A DNA stretch of 64,000 nucleotides. It comes from Chryseobacterium formosense. GTDB lineage: Bacteria; Bacteroidota; Bacteroidia; Flavobacteriales; Weeksellaceae. The stretch covers positions 62,001 to 126,000 of the forward strand of contig NZ_FPAP01000006.1 in the NCBI RefSeq assembly GCF_900116415.1, in the 5' to 3' direction. Within the stretch, counting starts at the first letter, position 1; every line of letters starts with the position of its first letter. Both the position numbers and the translations under genes were made by a program. Of this stretch, positions 25,922-33,764 are shown piece after piece. The notes under the pieces were generated by a model. It was not told where the DNA came from. It made no database searches and saw only the letters and a program-made list of their open reading frames with translations.

Positions 25922-26308
25922 ATGTTTGCAATTGTAGAAATAGCAGGGCTTCAATATAAAGTTGAGCAAGACCAGAAGTTGTTTGTGAACCGTTTGAAAG
26001 GAGATAAAGGAGGGAAAGTATCTTTCGATAAAATCTTACTTACTGTAAACGGAGCAATCACTGTAGGCGCCCCAGCTGTAAACGGAATCACTGTAGAGGC
26101 AGAGATCTTAGACCATGTAAAAGCTGATAAAGTAATCGTTTTCAAAAAGAAAAGAAGAAAAGGTTACGAAGTGAAAAACGGTCACAGACAATCTCTTACT
26201 CAGATCAAGATCACTGGTATTACAGGATTTGATGGTAAGAAAGCTGAAAAACCAGCTAAGAAAACAACTAAAAAAGCTGATGCTGAAGCAGCAGAAAGCG
26301 CAGAATAA
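25922..26308 (+). CDS. rplU: 50S ribosomal protein L21
   Basis: A 128-residue ribosomal protein. The L21 core (FAIVEIAGLQYKVEQDQKLF, then the basic segment FKKKRRKGYEVKNGHRQ around residues 73-90) is clear. The C-terminus has a lysine/alanine-rich extension of about 25 residues (KKAEKPAKKTTKKADAEAAE), a common extra in this phylum. L21 binds 23S rRNA in the large subunit. It is followed 26 nt later by rpmA, the usual partner, and both use the promoter at 25862-25891. Confidence 0.97.
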   Translation: MFAIVEIAGLQYKVEQDQKLFVNRLKGDKGGKVSFDKILLTVNGAITVGAPAVNGITVEAEILDHVKADKVIVFKKKRRKGYEVKNGHRQSLTQIKITGITGFDGKKAEKPAKKTTKKADAEAAESAE

Positions 26309-26334
26309 TTTAAACCAAAAAACCTTAGAATAAA

Positions 26335-26592
26335 ATGGCACACAAGAAAGGAGTTGGTAGTTCCAAAAACGGTAGAGAATCTCACTCTAAAAGATTAGGC
26401 GTGAAAATTTTCGGTGGACAAGACGCTATTGCTGGTAACATTATTATCAGACAAAGAGGTACTCAACATCACCCAGGTGAAAATGTTGGTATGGGTAAAG
26501 ATCACACTTTGCACGCTCTTGTTGACGGTAAAGTAGTTTTCAGAAAGAAAGCAAACAACAGATCTTACGTATCTATTGAACCAAACGCATAA
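26335..26592 (+). CDS. rpmA: 50S ribosomal protein L27
   Basis: An 85-residue protein with the family signature MAHKKGVGSSKNGRESHSKR and the downstream GNIIIRQRGTQHHPGENVG. L27 lies at the peptidyl-transferase centre, where its N-terminus helps position tRNA. Here the protein starts directly with MAHKKG, without the extra N-terminal peptide that Firmicutes remove by a protease. It ends in a terminator and forms a two-gene unit with rplU. Confidence 0.97.
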   Translation: MAHKKGVGSSKNGRESHSKRLGVKIFGGQDAIAGNIIIRQRGTQHHPGENVGMGKDHTLHALVDGKVVFRKKANNRSYVSIEPNA

Positions 26593-26614
26593 TTAAAAAG
26601 CGTTTTATAAAAAT

Positions 26615-26646
26615 AAAATCCTCAGCATTTTTGTTGAGGATTTTTT
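26615..26646 (+). terminator. Terminator of rplU-rpmA
   Basis: A 10-bp stem (26615-26624 with 26635-26644) ending in a T run, 22 nt after rpmA. It touches the stop codon of the convergent gene at 26645. Confidence 0.8.
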
Positions 26647-26992
26647 ATGCTGTAGAGTTTGTAGATTTCTTTTCTTGCAGATTAGATAGAAATAATATTT
26701 CTAAAACGCCAATTGACCACCAGACTGGATATTTAAATATTAGATACCAAAGATTAAAGCCATCAACGATTGTAAATTTTTTATAAATGTTTCTGGTTTC
26801 AATTGTGTTTGATAGATAAGGGATTAATATAAAGAAGAGTAAGAATGTAGATATTTTTGTCAAGTGATTTATCTTAATGCTTTTTCTGTTTCGAAATATA
26901 TAAATATTGATTATTACTATTAAAATAAGGAAAGCAATATCATAATATGTAAATGACATAAAAGGCTTTGCTGGTTCATTAAAGAAATACAT
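26645..26992 (-). CDS. Small membrane protein, unknown
   Basis: A 115-residue protein with about three hydrophobic segments (near residues 17-34, 50-64 and 84-105). It starts 11 nt after the DUF5686 stop codon on the same strand and is probably co-transcribed with it. No motif is recognised. A real gene is likely because of the close spacing and the membrane-protein composition, but there is no family support. Confidence 0.55.
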   Translation of the reverse strand: MYFFNEPAKPFMSFTYYDIAFLILIVIINIYIFRNRKSIKINHLTKISTFLLFFILIPYLSNTIETRNIYKKFTIVDGFNLWYLIFKYPVWWSIGVLEILFLSNLQEKKSTNSTA

Positions 26993-27003
26993 TGTTAAAA
27001 GAA

Positions 27004-29532
27004 TTAAAATCCAAACTGAAAACCTGCTTTAATTCCAAACTTGGAAGCATCCGGTCGGTCTAAGTAATTTCCTCTCCAGTTGAAATCTACCCTGAAAATT
27101 CTGATATTTCCGAAACCAATATTTTCGATCCCAAAACCATATTCGTAATAGATCTGCTGATCAGGTGCAGAATACTTCAGATTATCTACATTGATATTTT
27201 TCGAAGCATCACTTAAAGATCCGTAAGCTCCTCTGATAAAGGCAACTTCTCTCAATTTCAATTTCTTGATTAAAGGAATGAAGGACAGGATTTTCCCGTT
27301 AAAATGATGCTCAATATGCATTGTTGAGTATGTGTCGGCAACAAATTCATAATAATTCAGCTGGGCAAAAGTATTGGGAACGATTCCGTAAGATTGGTTT
27401 CCGGGTATGATATTCTGTAAAGCCAAAGGAACCGTATCAAAGTTTTTTCCTGCCTCAAAACTGAATAAGGTTTTGCCCCAACTTCCTAGAAGAATGGGTT
27501 TGTAAAACATGAACTGCAGTTTATTATAATTAAAATCTGCATTAAACAGGCCTTCAATACCTCTCGTATATTTTAAAACAATCGTTGGTGCTAAAGTTCC
27601 GTGCTCGTATCGGTCAACTCCGGTTTGTGAAAACTTCGCTCCTGGTCTTGCAATGAAACTGATTGTTACTCTGGAGTCGTTTGTTGTTTTTCTTAAGTCA
27701 CCGTTTCTGTAATACATGAGATTAAACCCATCAGGATTAGCCGATTTAATGCTTTGCAATGTTCCGTCTACTCTTACCTGAAAGTTTTTCCAAGGTTCAA
27801 TAGAGGTGAAGAAACTGGTTTGGTTTACCGAACTTAAAGATGCATTTTCTCCTCTTGCAAAAACGGTTGAAGAAGCAAATGAACGAGATAAAATTCCGTC
27901 TTCTGTCGTCAGTTGTACTCCAAGCTGAGTAATGTCTCTTTTCGTTCCCCCACCGATCATAAAACGGTTTACTCTGTTAAACATATAACGTCCTTCAACG
28001 CCGTATTTGAATTGTTTATCTTTAAAGCCATAAGCATTATAAAACTCAACTCTCCAAGGATCATTTTGCGTGAAATAGGTTCTTGCTCCCAATCTTATTC
28101 TATCGCCTTCTACTTCATTTTTACCGTAAATTGAGGTGATGGGTCCCAAATCGATTCCTTTGGTCACATTATAGTATCTTGAAGCTAAAGTTTCAGTCAA
28201 TTTTACGATCCTGTTGAATTTTGGAGTGTGCTGCAGTTTATCAAGCATTTCGTATACACCCTGTTCCTGTTTTGAAAGTGAATCAGGTCTTGCAGTTGTC
28301 CAGAATGCTTCATCTTTGTCTACAAACCGATCATCATATTCTTCTTTTCTTCTTGTGAAAACAGAATCTGCCAAAGGTTTATTAAAATCATACTCAGAAT
28401 AATCTACAGATCGTTTGGCAATGATGCTTTTTGCACTTTTCTTTTTTGAAAATGGCGTCATCTCAATTTCTGTAACGAATTTTTTTGGAAGAAAAGTTTC
28501 GTCATCTGGATTATCATATTCCAATTCGGTTGAAATTGCGTTGATGAAATTAACATTGATCTTATTTGTAGATTTTAAAGTAGCTCCTAAAACCGCATAA
28601 GAATCGGTATCGATATAAAGATAACCCTGAAATGCCAAAACCTCAGTTCTTCTTGGTTGATACCTTATTTTGTAGGCATTTTCTCCGTTCACCGAAATAG
28701 TATCCACTAAATTATAATCATACGTGCTGAAACCATCGGTTCCGACAGGACTTGGAAATCCGATATCGAAATAATTTAAGGTGTTATCGTAAATATTAAT
28801 GTCACGATAAAGGTTTTTAGCAGTAAGAGTAATGACCTGATTGTCTTGAAATCCCGATGTTTTTTGTGCAACTAAAAGCCTCTTATTCTTTTTATTTGGT
28901 TTGTTTTCTCCAAAATTCTGGTATATCGATTCATTAAGAAAAACCGGAAGTGCCATTTTCCCGCTGGCTGTAGAATCTGCGTAATCAAAAATAAAATCTA
29001 GCTTATTAAAGATTTTGCGATTCATAAAGGTGCTGTCGAGATTGTTGGCGTCAAACTGAATCTTTTCGTATTCTTTATAAGTGTAAGTATTGAACTTTTC
29101 CAAGCCGTTGTTTCGCTTGCGCTTCCATACTTCCTGCATGATTCGGTAAGCGGGGTTTTCTTTTTTACTCTTGTACTTCGTTTTCTCGTTATGAATCACT
29201 ACTTCTTCAATGCTGCTTACTTTTTCCTGAGAAAGTTTTATAATTAGATTATTGGCATTGTCAGTGGAAATATCTACGGTTTCAAATGCATAGCTTTTTC
29301 TTGAAAATTTTAATTTATAAATGATAGAATCAGATTGAACGGTAAAATTTCCGCTTGTTGTTGTAAGCGCTGATTTTTGGCTTTCATTAATGAAAATTTC
29401 AACACCACTGATTTCCTTATTGGTTTTTTCGTCAATAATTTTTCCGGAAACTGTAGTTTGTGCTTGTAAGAGTCCTGTAATAAGGAGAGAAATATATAGG
29501 AAACAGTATTTTAAAAAGTTGGTTGGCATCAT
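27004..29532 (-). CDS. DUF5686 outer-membrane protein with carboxypeptidase-like N-terminal domain
   Basis: An 842-residue secreted protein. The signal peptide covers about residues 1-24 (ending LLQAQT). A carboxypeptidase-regulatory-like beta sandwich follows (SGKIIDEKTNKEISGVEIFI, about 29-110), as in many Bacteroidota outer-membrane proteins. The remainder matches DUF5686, and the last 350 residues show the alternating pattern of a beta barrel ending in an aromatic residue (GFQFGF). The protein should sit in the outer membrane. The role is not established. A TACCTTTG element (complement of 29628-29635) lies about 95 nt upstream. Confidence 0.85.
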   Translation of the reverse strand: MMPTNFLKYCFLYISLLITGLLQAQTTVSGKIIDEKTNKEISGVEIFINESQKSALTTTSGNFTVQSDSIIYKLKFSRKSYAFETVDISTDNANNLIIKLSQEKVSSIEEVVIHNEKTKYKSKKENPAYRIMQEVWKRKRNNGLEKFNTYTYKEYEKIQFDANNLDSTFMNRKIFNKLDFIFDYADSTASGKMALPVFLNESIYQNFGENKPNKKNKRLLVAQKTSGFQDNQVITLTAKNLYRDINIYDNTLNYFDIGFPSPVGTDGFSTYDYNLVDTISVNGENAYKIRYQPRRTEVLAFQGYLYIDTDSYAVLGATLKSTNKINVNFINAISTELEYDNPDDETFLPKKFVTEIEMTPFSKKKSAKSIIAKRSVDYSEYDFNKPLADSVFTRRKEEYDDRFVDKDEAFWTTARPDSLSKQEQGVYEMLDKLQHTPKFNRIVKLTETLASRYYNVTKGIDLGPITSIYGKNEVEGDRIRLGARTYFTQNDPWRVEFYNAYGFKDKQFKYGVEGRYMFNRVNRFMIGGGTKRDITQLGVQLTTEDGILSRSFASSTVFARGENASLSSVNQTSFFTSIEPWKNFQVRVDGTLQSIKSANPDGFNLMYYRNGDLRKTTNDSRVTISFIARPGAKFSQTGVDRYEHGTLAPTIVLKYTRGIEGLFNADFNYNKLQFMFYKPILLGSWGKTLFSFEAGKNFDTVPLALQNIIPGNQSYGIVPNTFAQLNYYEFVADTYSTMHIEHHFNGKILSFIPLIKKLKLREVAFIRGAYGSLSDASKNINVDNLKYSAPDQQIYYEYGFGIENIGFGNIRIFRVDFNWRGNYLDRPDASKFGIKAGFQFGF

Positions 29533-29627
29533 TCGTTTCTTCGAGCATTTAGCTTAAACAAAAAGTGTGCTGATTTGTTGAAAACATAAAATATTTTTAT
29601 AAAAATTAACAATCATTCACAAAACTG

Positions 29628-29635
29628 CAAAGGTA
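29628..29635 (-). promoter_or_regulatory. -7 promoter element for the DUF5686 gene
   Basis: The minus strand reads TACCTTTG, matching TAnnTTTG. A convincing -33 TTG is not at the ideal distance. Confidence 0.4.
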
Positions 29636-29716
29636 ACGAAAATAAGCTTATGAATATTGCGCCAATACAACGATTGTTTTATAAAAGTAATAATGATTTT
29701 GGATAGATTTAAAAAT

Positions 29717-29748
29717 AAAAAAGACCTACATTTCTGTAAGTCTTTTTT
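29717..29748 (-). terminator. Terminator of tRNA-Asn copy 1
   Basis: A 10-bp stem with one wobble pair (29721-29730 with 29735-29744) flanked by A and T runs, directly after the tRNA 3' end on the minus strand. Confidence 0.8.
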
Positions 29749-29749
29749 G

Positions 29750-29823
29750 CTCCTCCTGCTGGGCTCGAACCAGCGACCCTCTGATTAACAGTCAGATGCT
29801 CTAACCAACTGAGCTAAGGAGGA
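29750..29823 (-). tRNA. tRNA-Asn (GTT), copy 1
   Basis: 74 nt folding into a full cloverleaf: 7-bp acceptor stem (TCCTCCT/AGGAGGA), D arm, 5-bp anticodon stem around the loop CTGTTAA (anticodon GTT), 5-nt variable loop, TTCGAGC T loop and G as discriminator. No CCA is encoded. A promoter box TATATTTG (complement of 29845-29852) with TTG 20 nt away lies upstream. Confidence 0.97.
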
Positions 29824-29844
29824 ATTTGCTTGTTTTAAGTGGTG

Positions 29845-29875
29845 CAAATATAATATGAAAAATAACATTAAGCAA
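29845..29875 (-). promoter_or_regulatory. Promoter of tRNA-Asn copy 1
   Basis: On the minus strand TTG (29875-29873), 20 nt, then TATATTTG (29852-29845). Copy 2 has the same -7 box at 30098-30105. Confidence 0.6.
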
Positions 29876-29968
29876 ATATTTTTCACACAAAAACAGCTGA
29901 GACAAGCTATCAGATTATTTTTCAGGAATTTAAATTTGAAATAATTAGACTCTGAAATTAATGTAAAT

Positions 29969-30000
29969 AAAAAAGACTTACATTTCTGTAAGTCTTTTTT
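29969..30000 (-). terminator. Terminator of tRNA-Asn copy 2
   Basis: A perfect 14-bp stem (29969-29982 with 29987-30000). It is the counterpart of the hairpin at 29717-29748 with one base difference in the stem. Confidence 0.85.
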
Positions 30001-30001
30001 G

Positions 30002-30075
30002 CTCCTCCTGCTGGGCTCGAACCAGCGACCCTCTGATTAACAGTCAGATGCTCTAACCAACTGAGCTAAGGAGGA
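30002..30075 (-). tRNA. tRNA-Asn (GTT), copy 2
   Basis: Identical in all 74 nt to the copy at 29750-29823. Promoter box, tRNA and terminator are all duplicated, so this is a tandem repeat of a complete expression cassette. Confidence 0.97.
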
Positions 30076-30097
30076 ATGTCCTTGTTTTTAAGTGGTG

Positions 30098-30105
30098 CAA
30101 ATATA
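30098..30105 (-). promoter_or_regulatory. -7 promoter element of tRNA-Asn copy 2
   Basis: The minus strand reads TATATTTG, as in copy 1. Candidate TTG boxes upstream are at less ideal spacing. Confidence 0.5.
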
Positions 30106-30155
30106 GGACGGATATTTAAACCAAACAAATTTTTTAATTAAAATTTTCAAAAAAA

Positions 30156-31502
30156 TTAAAATTTATTCGTAATGATTTTGAAAATGTCTGCTCCAAAAAT
30201 CAGTAACATCAAGCCTAACAGGAAGATAACTCCAACCATCTGAGCGTTTTCTAAAACTTTTTGAGGAACTGGTTTACCAACAATCATTTCATATAATGTG
30301 AAAATAACGTGACCTCCATCCAATCCGGGAATCGGAATCAGGTTCAAAAATGCCAACCAAACCGAGAACATAGCGGTAAAACTCCAGAACAACGTCCAGT
30401 CAATTGATACACTTCCATCTTTCGCTTTATCAACAGGCATGTTTTTAATGATTGCCAATGGACCACCTACTTTTTTATATCCCTGTACTTTTGAATTGAA
30501 AATCAGTTTAAATTGCTTAACCTGATACGTCAAACTTTCGATACTTCTTGTAAATCCTCTTCCGATCGATTGAGCAAAAGTGAAATGCTTAGTTTCAGCA
30601 TATTTTGTCAGCTGTTTGTAAGAAGCCAGACCTAAAGTTCCTTCTTTTGAAACCTGTAAAACCAGTGGCTGAACTGCTCCATTTCTTGAAACCTCAATAT
30701 TAAGATCTTTTCCTGCATTATTTCTTACGACTTCCTGAAATTCGTCGTAATAGGCAATTTTCTTTCCGTTTGCAGAAATTACCTGATCGCCAACTTTTAA
30801 ACCTGCAGCAGCTGTTTTAGCATTGTATATAGAATCAATTACAGCAGGATATCTTGGTGTAAGGAACGCTTTCGGGTTTGGATCTTTAAATGCTAAAGCT
30901 TTGCCGTCGTCATTTGTTGGGAAAGTAACTTCTTTACCGTCTCTCAAAACAGTAATATCGTCACTTAATAATATGTCTAATGAAAGTTTATCAAGATTAT
31001 TCTGAACTTTTCCGTCAACTTTTAAAATTTTATCACCATCCTGAAAACCCATTGCTTTTGCAACATGGGTATAATTCATGGGTGCATTTACTTTAGTACT
31101 GTCGAAAACAGTTTCTCCGTTAAAAAACGAAAGGCATCCGTAAATGATCCACGCAAGGAAAAAGTTTACTGTAACTCCACCCATCATGATGATTAGTCTT
31201 TGCCAAGCCGGTTTTGCTCTGAATTCCCAAGGTTGAGCCGGTTGCTTTAGCTGTTCGGTATCCATGCTTTCGTCAACCATTCCGGCGATTTTCACGTAAC
31301 CTCCGAAAGGAAGCCATCCGATGCCATATTCCGTTTCACCGATTTTCTTTTTAACTACAGAAAACCACGGGTCGAAGAAAAGATAAAATTTTTCTACTTT
31401 GGTTTTAAACCACTTTGCAGGTAAAAAATGACCAAGCTCGTGAAGAATTACTAAAATGGAGATGCTCAATATGAATTGAAAGATCTTGATTGCTAATTCC
31501 AT
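30156..31502 (-). CDS. rseP: Site-2 intramembrane zinc metalloprotease
   Basis: A 448-residue inner-membrane protease. The zinc motif HELGH is at residues 21-25 inside the first span, and the third ligand block (PIPGLDGGH) is near residue 385. Between them lie membrane spans and at least one PDZ domain (AGLKVGDQVISANGKKI around 235-250), with a possible second degenerate one before it. RseP-type proteases cut anti-sigma factors and remnant signal peptides inside the membrane. A promoter with TTG, 19 nt, TACCTTTG lies just upstream. In many genomes it neighbours bamA or dxr, but not here. Confidence 0.93.
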   Translation of the reverse strand: MELAIKIFQFILSISILVILHELGHFLPAKWFKTKVEKFYLFFDPWFSVVKKKIGETEYGIGWLPFGGYVKIAGMVDESMDTEQLKQPAQPWEFRAKPAWQRLIIMMGGVTVNFFLAWIIYGCLSFFNGETVFDSTKVNAPMNYTHVAKAMGFQDGDKILKVDGKVQNNLDKLSLDILLSDDITVLRDGKEVTFPTNDDGKALAFKDPNPKAFLTPRYPAVIDSIYNAKTAAAGLKVGDQVISANGKKIAYYDEFQEVVRNNAGKDLNIEVSRNGAVQPLVLQVSKEGTLGLASYKQLTKYAETKHFTFAQSIGRGFTRSIESLTYQVKQFKLIFNSKVQGYKKVGGPLAIIKNMPVDKAKDGSVSIDWTLFWSFTAMFSVWLAFLNLIPIPGLDGGHVIFTLYEMIVGKPVPQKVLENAQMVGVIFLLGLMLLIFGADIFKIITNKF

Positions 31503-31526
31503 TAATTGTTTTTAGATTTTAATTTG

Positions 31527-31556
31527 CAAAGGTAACAATTATCAAAAGGATGCCAA
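31527..31556 (-). promoter_or_regulatory. Promoter of rseP
   Basis: Minus strand: TTG (31556-31554), 19 nt, TACCTTTG (31534-31527). Expected transcription start is about 17 nt before the rseP start codon. Confidence 0.7.
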
Positions 31557-31561
31557 ATAAA

Positions 31562-31590
31562 AAAGCTCCTCGAAATGAGAAGCTTTGTCA
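31562..31590 (-). terminator. Terminator of the outer-membrane protein gene
   Basis: A 10-bp stem with one mismatch (31562-31571 with 31577-31586), T-rich on the minus strand, between the stop at 31606 and the rseP promoter. Confidence 0.7.
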
Positions 31591-31605
31591 TATATTGTGG
31601 CAGAT

Positions 31606-32043
31606 TTAGAAATTAAAAGAAACACCAAGGCTTCCGTTGTTACCAACCTCTGCAAAAACTCCGAATTTATCTGTGAAGAAATACCTTGCACCAATGTGCG
31701 CTCCGATTCCGAAATCTCTTCCTAAAACACCCAAATCAACTCCCGGATAAATATCCAACTGCTCCGGCAATTCTAAAGCTTCTCTTAGATGAAAGTTTAC
31801 TCGCCCGAAAATAAAAACCCTGTTGTCTTTATCGTTGTCTCTGTAATTGTCGAAATACGCATTTCCTCCGGCTCCGATGGAAATAAGCTGATTTAAACCA
31901 TAGTCATAAGTTGCCGTGATTCCTGTTCCATATCCCCATGCATTAAGTCCTAAATTTACTTTCTGATCACCTTTCCCTGTGTAGGCTTGTGCGCTGACTG
32001 CTGCTCCCATAAAAAGCATCAACATCAAAACCAATTTCTTCAT
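31606..32043 (-). CDS. Small outer-membrane beta-barrel protein, porin-like
   Basis: 145 residues from the ATG at 32043. The longer frame from 32103 adds 20 residues before the signal peptide and is rejected. The signal peptide MKKLVLMLMLFMGAAVSAQA is followed by alternating hydrophobic strands (LGLNAWGYGTGITATYDYG, VFIFGRVNFHLRE, IGAHIGARYFFT) and a C-terminal phenylalanine (VSFNF), which is the recognition mark for outer-membrane insertion. About eight strands can be placed. The function is unknown. Confidence 0.75.
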   Translation of the reverse strand: MKKLVLMLMLFMGAAVSAQAYTGKGDQKVNLGLNAWGYGTGITATYDYGLNQLISIGAGGNAYFDNYRDNDKDNRVFIFGRVNFHLREALELPEQLDIYPGVDLGVLGRDFGIGAHIGARYFFTDKFGVFAEVGNNGSLGVSFNF

Positions 32044-32141
32044 AAATTTTAATTTTAAATGTTTACTAAAAAATATCCGCAGCAAAAATAAAACCGAAGT
32101 CAATTAAAAGCCGTAATTTTATGGAACTTTGAATTGAGAAT

Positions 32142-32198
32142 ATGAAATCGCTATGCATGTTTTTGAATCATATGCATGCACTAACGTAGCGATTACAT
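32142..32198 (+). promoter_or_regulatory. Shared leader element, copy 2 (upstream of the nitrilase-family gene)
   Basis: Box 1 AAATCGC (32145-32151) and box 2 AGCGATT (32188-32194) are 36 nt apart, as in the menD leader, and close an 8-bp stem here. Box 2 extends to the same 11-mer in both copies. A tiny ORF at 32142-32189 begins MKSLC. See 8748-8804. Confidence 0.5.
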
Positions 32199-32226
32199 AT
32201 GGTAATTAAAAAAAAGAAATCTACAT

Positions 32227-32979
32227 ATGAAAATTACAGGATTAAATTTTGACATCGTTTGGAGAGATAGGGCAAAAAATTTCGAATTGATTACCCAGCA
32301 ACTGGAAAATGAAACTGCTGATCTTTTTCTTCTGCCTGAAATGTTTTCGACAGGATTTTGCATGGATGCTGCTGAAGTTTCAGATAAAAATGAAGAATCT
32401 CTGGAGTTTTTAAAAAAGATTTCAAAAGAAAAAAATGCAGCATTTTGTGGAAGCGCTCCGGTTGAAGCTGACGGTCAGTTTTATAACCGAATGTATTTCG
32501 TAAAGCCCGATGCTGAAGTTGTTTATTATGATAAAAGACATCTGTTTTCGTTTTCAGGGGAAGATAAAGTCTACACTCCAGGAAAACACAGAGTCATTGT
32601 TGAGTATATAGGAATCCGTTTTATGCTGCAGGTTTGCTATGACCTGAGATTTCCTGTTTTTGTAAGAAATAATGATGATTACGATGCCATTTTATATGTG
32701 GCAAACTGGCCTGAAAAAAGAGTGGGAGCGTGGGAACATCTCTTGAAAGCTAGAGCTATTGAAAATCTTTCTTTTGTTTTTGGTTTAAACCGAGTCGGAA
32801 CCGATGGTAATAATCTTTTGTATCAGGAAAGTTCGCATTGTTTTTTTGCTGACGGAAAAGAAATTGCCGAGAAAGATGGAAACCTTGTTACTGCAGAGTT
32901 AGATATTAATGAACTGAAAGATTTCAGAGAACATTTTCAGTTTTTGAACGATCGGGATAATTTTGAAATTAAAATTTAG
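32227..32979 (+). CDS. Nitrilase-superfamily amidase, omega-amidase/YafV-like
   Basis: A 250-residue enzyme with the nitrilase triad: Glu38 (LPEMF), Lys103 (YDKRHLF) and Cys137 (QVCYDLRFP). The motifs STGF after the glutamate and the segment ENLSFVFGLNRVG match the YafV/omega-amidase branch, which hydrolyses 2-oxoglutaramate or 2-oxosuccinamate made by glutamine or methionine transamination. Length is usual for that branch. It is a single-gene unit preceded by the leader element shared with menD, and ends near a CAGATT-type inverted repeat. Confidence 0.85.
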   Translation: MKITGLNFDIVWRDRAKNFELITQQLENETADLFLLPEMFSTGFCMDAAEVSDKNEESLEFLKKISKEKNAAFCGSAPVEADGQFYNRMYFVKPDAEVVYYDKRHLFSFSGEDKVYTPGKHRVIVEYIGIRFMLQVCYDLRFPVFVRNNDDYDAILYVANWPEKRVGAWEHLLKARAIENLSFVFGLNRVGTDGNNLLYQESSHCFFADGKEIAEKDGNLVTAELDINELKDFREHFQFLNDRDNFEIKI

Positions 32980-33003
32980 ACTGAGATTGGGGCTGGAAAA
33001 TCC

Positions 33004-33064
33004 CACAGATTACACAGATTTTCACAGATGAATGAGAATAAAGATCTGTGTGAATCCGTGAAAG
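33004..33064. repeat. Imperfect CACAGAT inverted repeat at a convergent junction
   Basis: Words CACAGATTACACAGAT (from 33004) and their imperfect reverse complement (AGATCTGTGTGAATCCGTG, ending about 33060) surround a 20-nt centre. Like 10510-10565 it lies between two convergent genes and uses CAGAT/ATCTG units, so the two probably belong to one family. Confidence 0.55.
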
Positions 33065-33095
33065 TAAAATTATTTTTTTTAATCTTAGCCTCAAC

Positions 33096-33395
33096 CTAAA
33101 TATACTGTTCTAAAAGCTGTGTCAAACGATTCACGTCATGTACTCCGCTTTCTTTATACAACAATTCTCCGTTTTTGAAAACCGCTAGAGTCGGAACTCC
33201 TCGTACTCCATATTGAGAAGCGATTGCGGGATACTGATCAACATCTATTTTCACAATTCTTGCGCCTTCACCTATATTTTCTTTCACTGTTGTTAAAACA
33301 GATGACTGTACTTTGCAAGGTTGACACCAGGTTGCGAAAAAATCAATCAGTACCGGTCTTTCCGAATTGATGAGTTCCTGAAATTTTTGTGACAT
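33096..33395 (-). CDS. Thioredoxin-family protein with CQPC active site
   Basis: A 99-residue thioredoxin fold: strand VLIDFFATWC, active-site cysteines at residues 24 and 27, then RGVPTLAVFKNG with the cis-proline (residue 69 region). The pair between the cysteines is Gln-Pro (WCQPC) instead of the usual Gly-Pro, which should alter redox potential or partner choice. The gene is last in a unit with a rhodanese lipoprotein and an MBL-rhodanese protein, so a role in reducing persulfides is a reasonable inference. A general thioredoxin role is not excluded. Confidence 0.85.
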   Translation of the reverse strand: MSQKFQELINSERPVLIDFFATWCQPCKVQSSVLTTVKENIGEGARIVKIDVDQYPAIASQYGVRGVPTLAVFKNGELLYKESGVHDVNRLTQLLEQYI

Positions 33396-33400
33396 TGTAA

Positions 33401-33763
33401 TTAATTTTTTAGATTCTGAATGGCTTTTACATTTTGAAGACTCGTTCCGTCATAAACTTCCACGCCGTTTTTCTTAAGAATTTCTACAGCTTGGTCAGCC
33501 TGAATACCCTTGTTGCAAAATACAACAACTTTCTTGCCTTTTAATTCGCTGCTTCTGTTTTCTATTTCCGCTAACGGAATATTGATGGCATTTTCAGCCG
33601 TTGCTTCTGCAAATTGTTCCGGAATTCTTACATCAACCAAAGTTACATCCGGGCTTTTTACAATTTCAATAATATTTGCGTTTGTACTTATAGCCGTATT
33701 TTGAGTTTTGCAGGAAAATATAAGAAAAGAAAAAATCAAAAAGTAAAATATTTTCAGTTTCAT
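33401..33763 (-). CDS. Rhodanese-domain lipoprotein
   Basis: About 120 residues from the ATG at 33763 (MKLKIFYFLIFSFLIFSCKT). The longer frame from 33838 would run into the upstream gene. Lipid-anchor Cys18 follows a hydrophobic signal. The rhodanese domain shows VTLVDVRIPEQFAEATAENA and the active-site cysteine in VVVFCNKGIQ. Rhodaneses accept sulfane sulfur on that cysteine. It should face the periplasm. The next gene, on the same strand, encodes the thioredoxin that could reduce it. Confidence 0.82.
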   Translation of the reverse strand: MKLKIFYFLIFSFLIFSCKTQNTAISTNANIIEIVKSPDVTLVDVRIPEQFAEATAENAINIPLAEIENRSSELKGKKVVVFCNKGIQADQAVEILKKNGVEVYDGTSLQNVKAIQNLKN

Positions 33764-33764
33764 T

